Positions 5,213-5,676 of a stretch of DNA of 5,676 bases are shown in pieces. The stretch is from CAUZSH01 sp963582935 (GTDB lineage Bacteria; Pseudomonadota; Gammaproteobacteria; Francisellales; Francisellaceae). Each line of letters begins with the position of its first letter. Within the stretch, counting starts at the first letter, position 1. A model generated the notes under the pieces. That model was not told the DNA's origin. It saw nothing but the letters and a program-made list of their open reading frames with translations, and made no database searches. The position numbers and the translations under genes were made by a program. Where the stretch lies: NCBI GenBank assembly GCA_963582935.1, contig CAUZSH010000080.1, forward strand, positions 1 to 5,676. Reading direction: 5' to 3'.

Positions 5213-5676
5213 ATGATTAACATTCCAATAATTGACACACACTTCCATATATGGAACGCTAGCGAACTAACTTTAGAATGGCTTTCGGGCTTCAAAACAA
5301 TCAAATCAATATATACATTACAAGAATACGAATCGGCAATTCAAAAGTATAATATTTTAAAATCATGTTATGCGGAAGTGTATGTTGATAGAGATGAGAT
5401 TGATAAAGAAGCAAATTATATAATAAACGTTTGCTCTAGCAATCAGAATAATATTGTTGCAGCTACTTTAGGATGTGATTTAACTAGGAATGATTTTTCA
5501 GAATATATTCAACGCTATAATAAAATAGGATATGTTAAATCAGTACGTCATAATTTTTTAGAGTACAATCCTGCTACCATTATAGATAATCAATTTATTC
5601 GGAACACCCAACTACTTGGTAATTTGGATATTATGTCCGATCTAACAATATCAGCTAATTTTATGAAAGAGGCTGT
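5213..5676 (+). CDS. Amidohydrolase-family (amidohydrolase 2) protein, 3' end missing
   Basis: The reading frame stays open to the window edge, giving the first 154 residues of what in the family is usually about 270-300. The N-terminus IDTHFHIW (7-14) carries the HxH pair (His10, His12) that forms the metal site at the end of strand 1 of the TIM barrel. Further along, SCYAEVYVDRDEIDKEANYI (51-70), IVAATLGCDLT (81-91) and VKSVRHNFLEY (108-118) fit the layout of the L-fuconolactonase / 2-pyrone-4,6-dicarboxylate lactonase branch of PF04909. The substrate cannot be told from this part; lactone hydrolysis or decarboxylation are the family options. No signal peptide is seen, so it is probably cytoplasmic. 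The gene is visibly richer in A+T than glk to rsmB (17 G+C in the 60 bases 5461-5520) and lies directly behind the IS remnant, which hints at acquisition. Confidence 0.85.
   Translation, partial: MINIPIIDTHFHIWNASELTLEWLSGFKTIKSIYTLQEYESAIQKYNILKSCYAEVYVDRDEIDKEANYIINVCSSNQNNIVAATLGCDLTRNDFSEYIQRYNKIGYVKSVRHNFLEYNPATIIDNQFIRNTQLLGNLDIMSDLTISANFMKEA

Overview
The window looks like the chromosome of a low-GC gammaproteobacterium, possibly one with a host-associated or genome-decaying lifestyle. The evidence for the group is indirect. The glucokinase, TrmJ, SuhB and RsmB proteins all follow their Escherichia coli counterparts closely in motifs and length, and the divergent trmJ/suhB pair matches the E. 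coli gene order. The genus cannot be fixed from the sequence alone.

Layout. Positions 1-311 hold no confident gene. They do contain a compact, non-coding transposon-like element (161-302) with perfect 16-bp terminal inverted repeats and a perfect 9-bp target duplication. Next come glucokinase (glk, 389-1396, +) and, convergent with it after only 12 bp, the tRNA Cm32/Um32 methyltransferase trmJ (1409-2140, -). An 85-bp intergenic region with a palindromic -10 region separates trmJ from the divergent suhB (2226-3014, +). suhB is followed 7 bp later by the 16S rRNA m5C967 methyltransferase rsmB (3022-4335, +).

After rsmB the character changes. A secreted Sel1-repeat protein gene (4368-4867) is broken by a frameshift, has lost its start codon and has an internally shortened repeat. 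It is followed by a 224-bp, internally deleted insertion sequence (4976-5199) that keeps both terminal inverted repeats and the two ends of an IS30-like transposase frame. Three bases beyond its right end begins the ribosome-binding site of an A+T-rich amidohydrolase-family gene (5213 to the window end), which is cut off at the window edge.

Functionally, trmJ and rsmB, with suhB (whose E. coli homologue is also an antitermination factor for rRNA transcription), form a translation-apparatus maturation neighbourhood. glk feeds glucose into glycolysis. The right third is an accessory region marked by gene decay and a degraded mobile element. The most noteworthy signals are the two short non-autonomous elements and the decaying Sel1 gene. 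I saw no CRISPR array, tRNA, rRNA or defence system.
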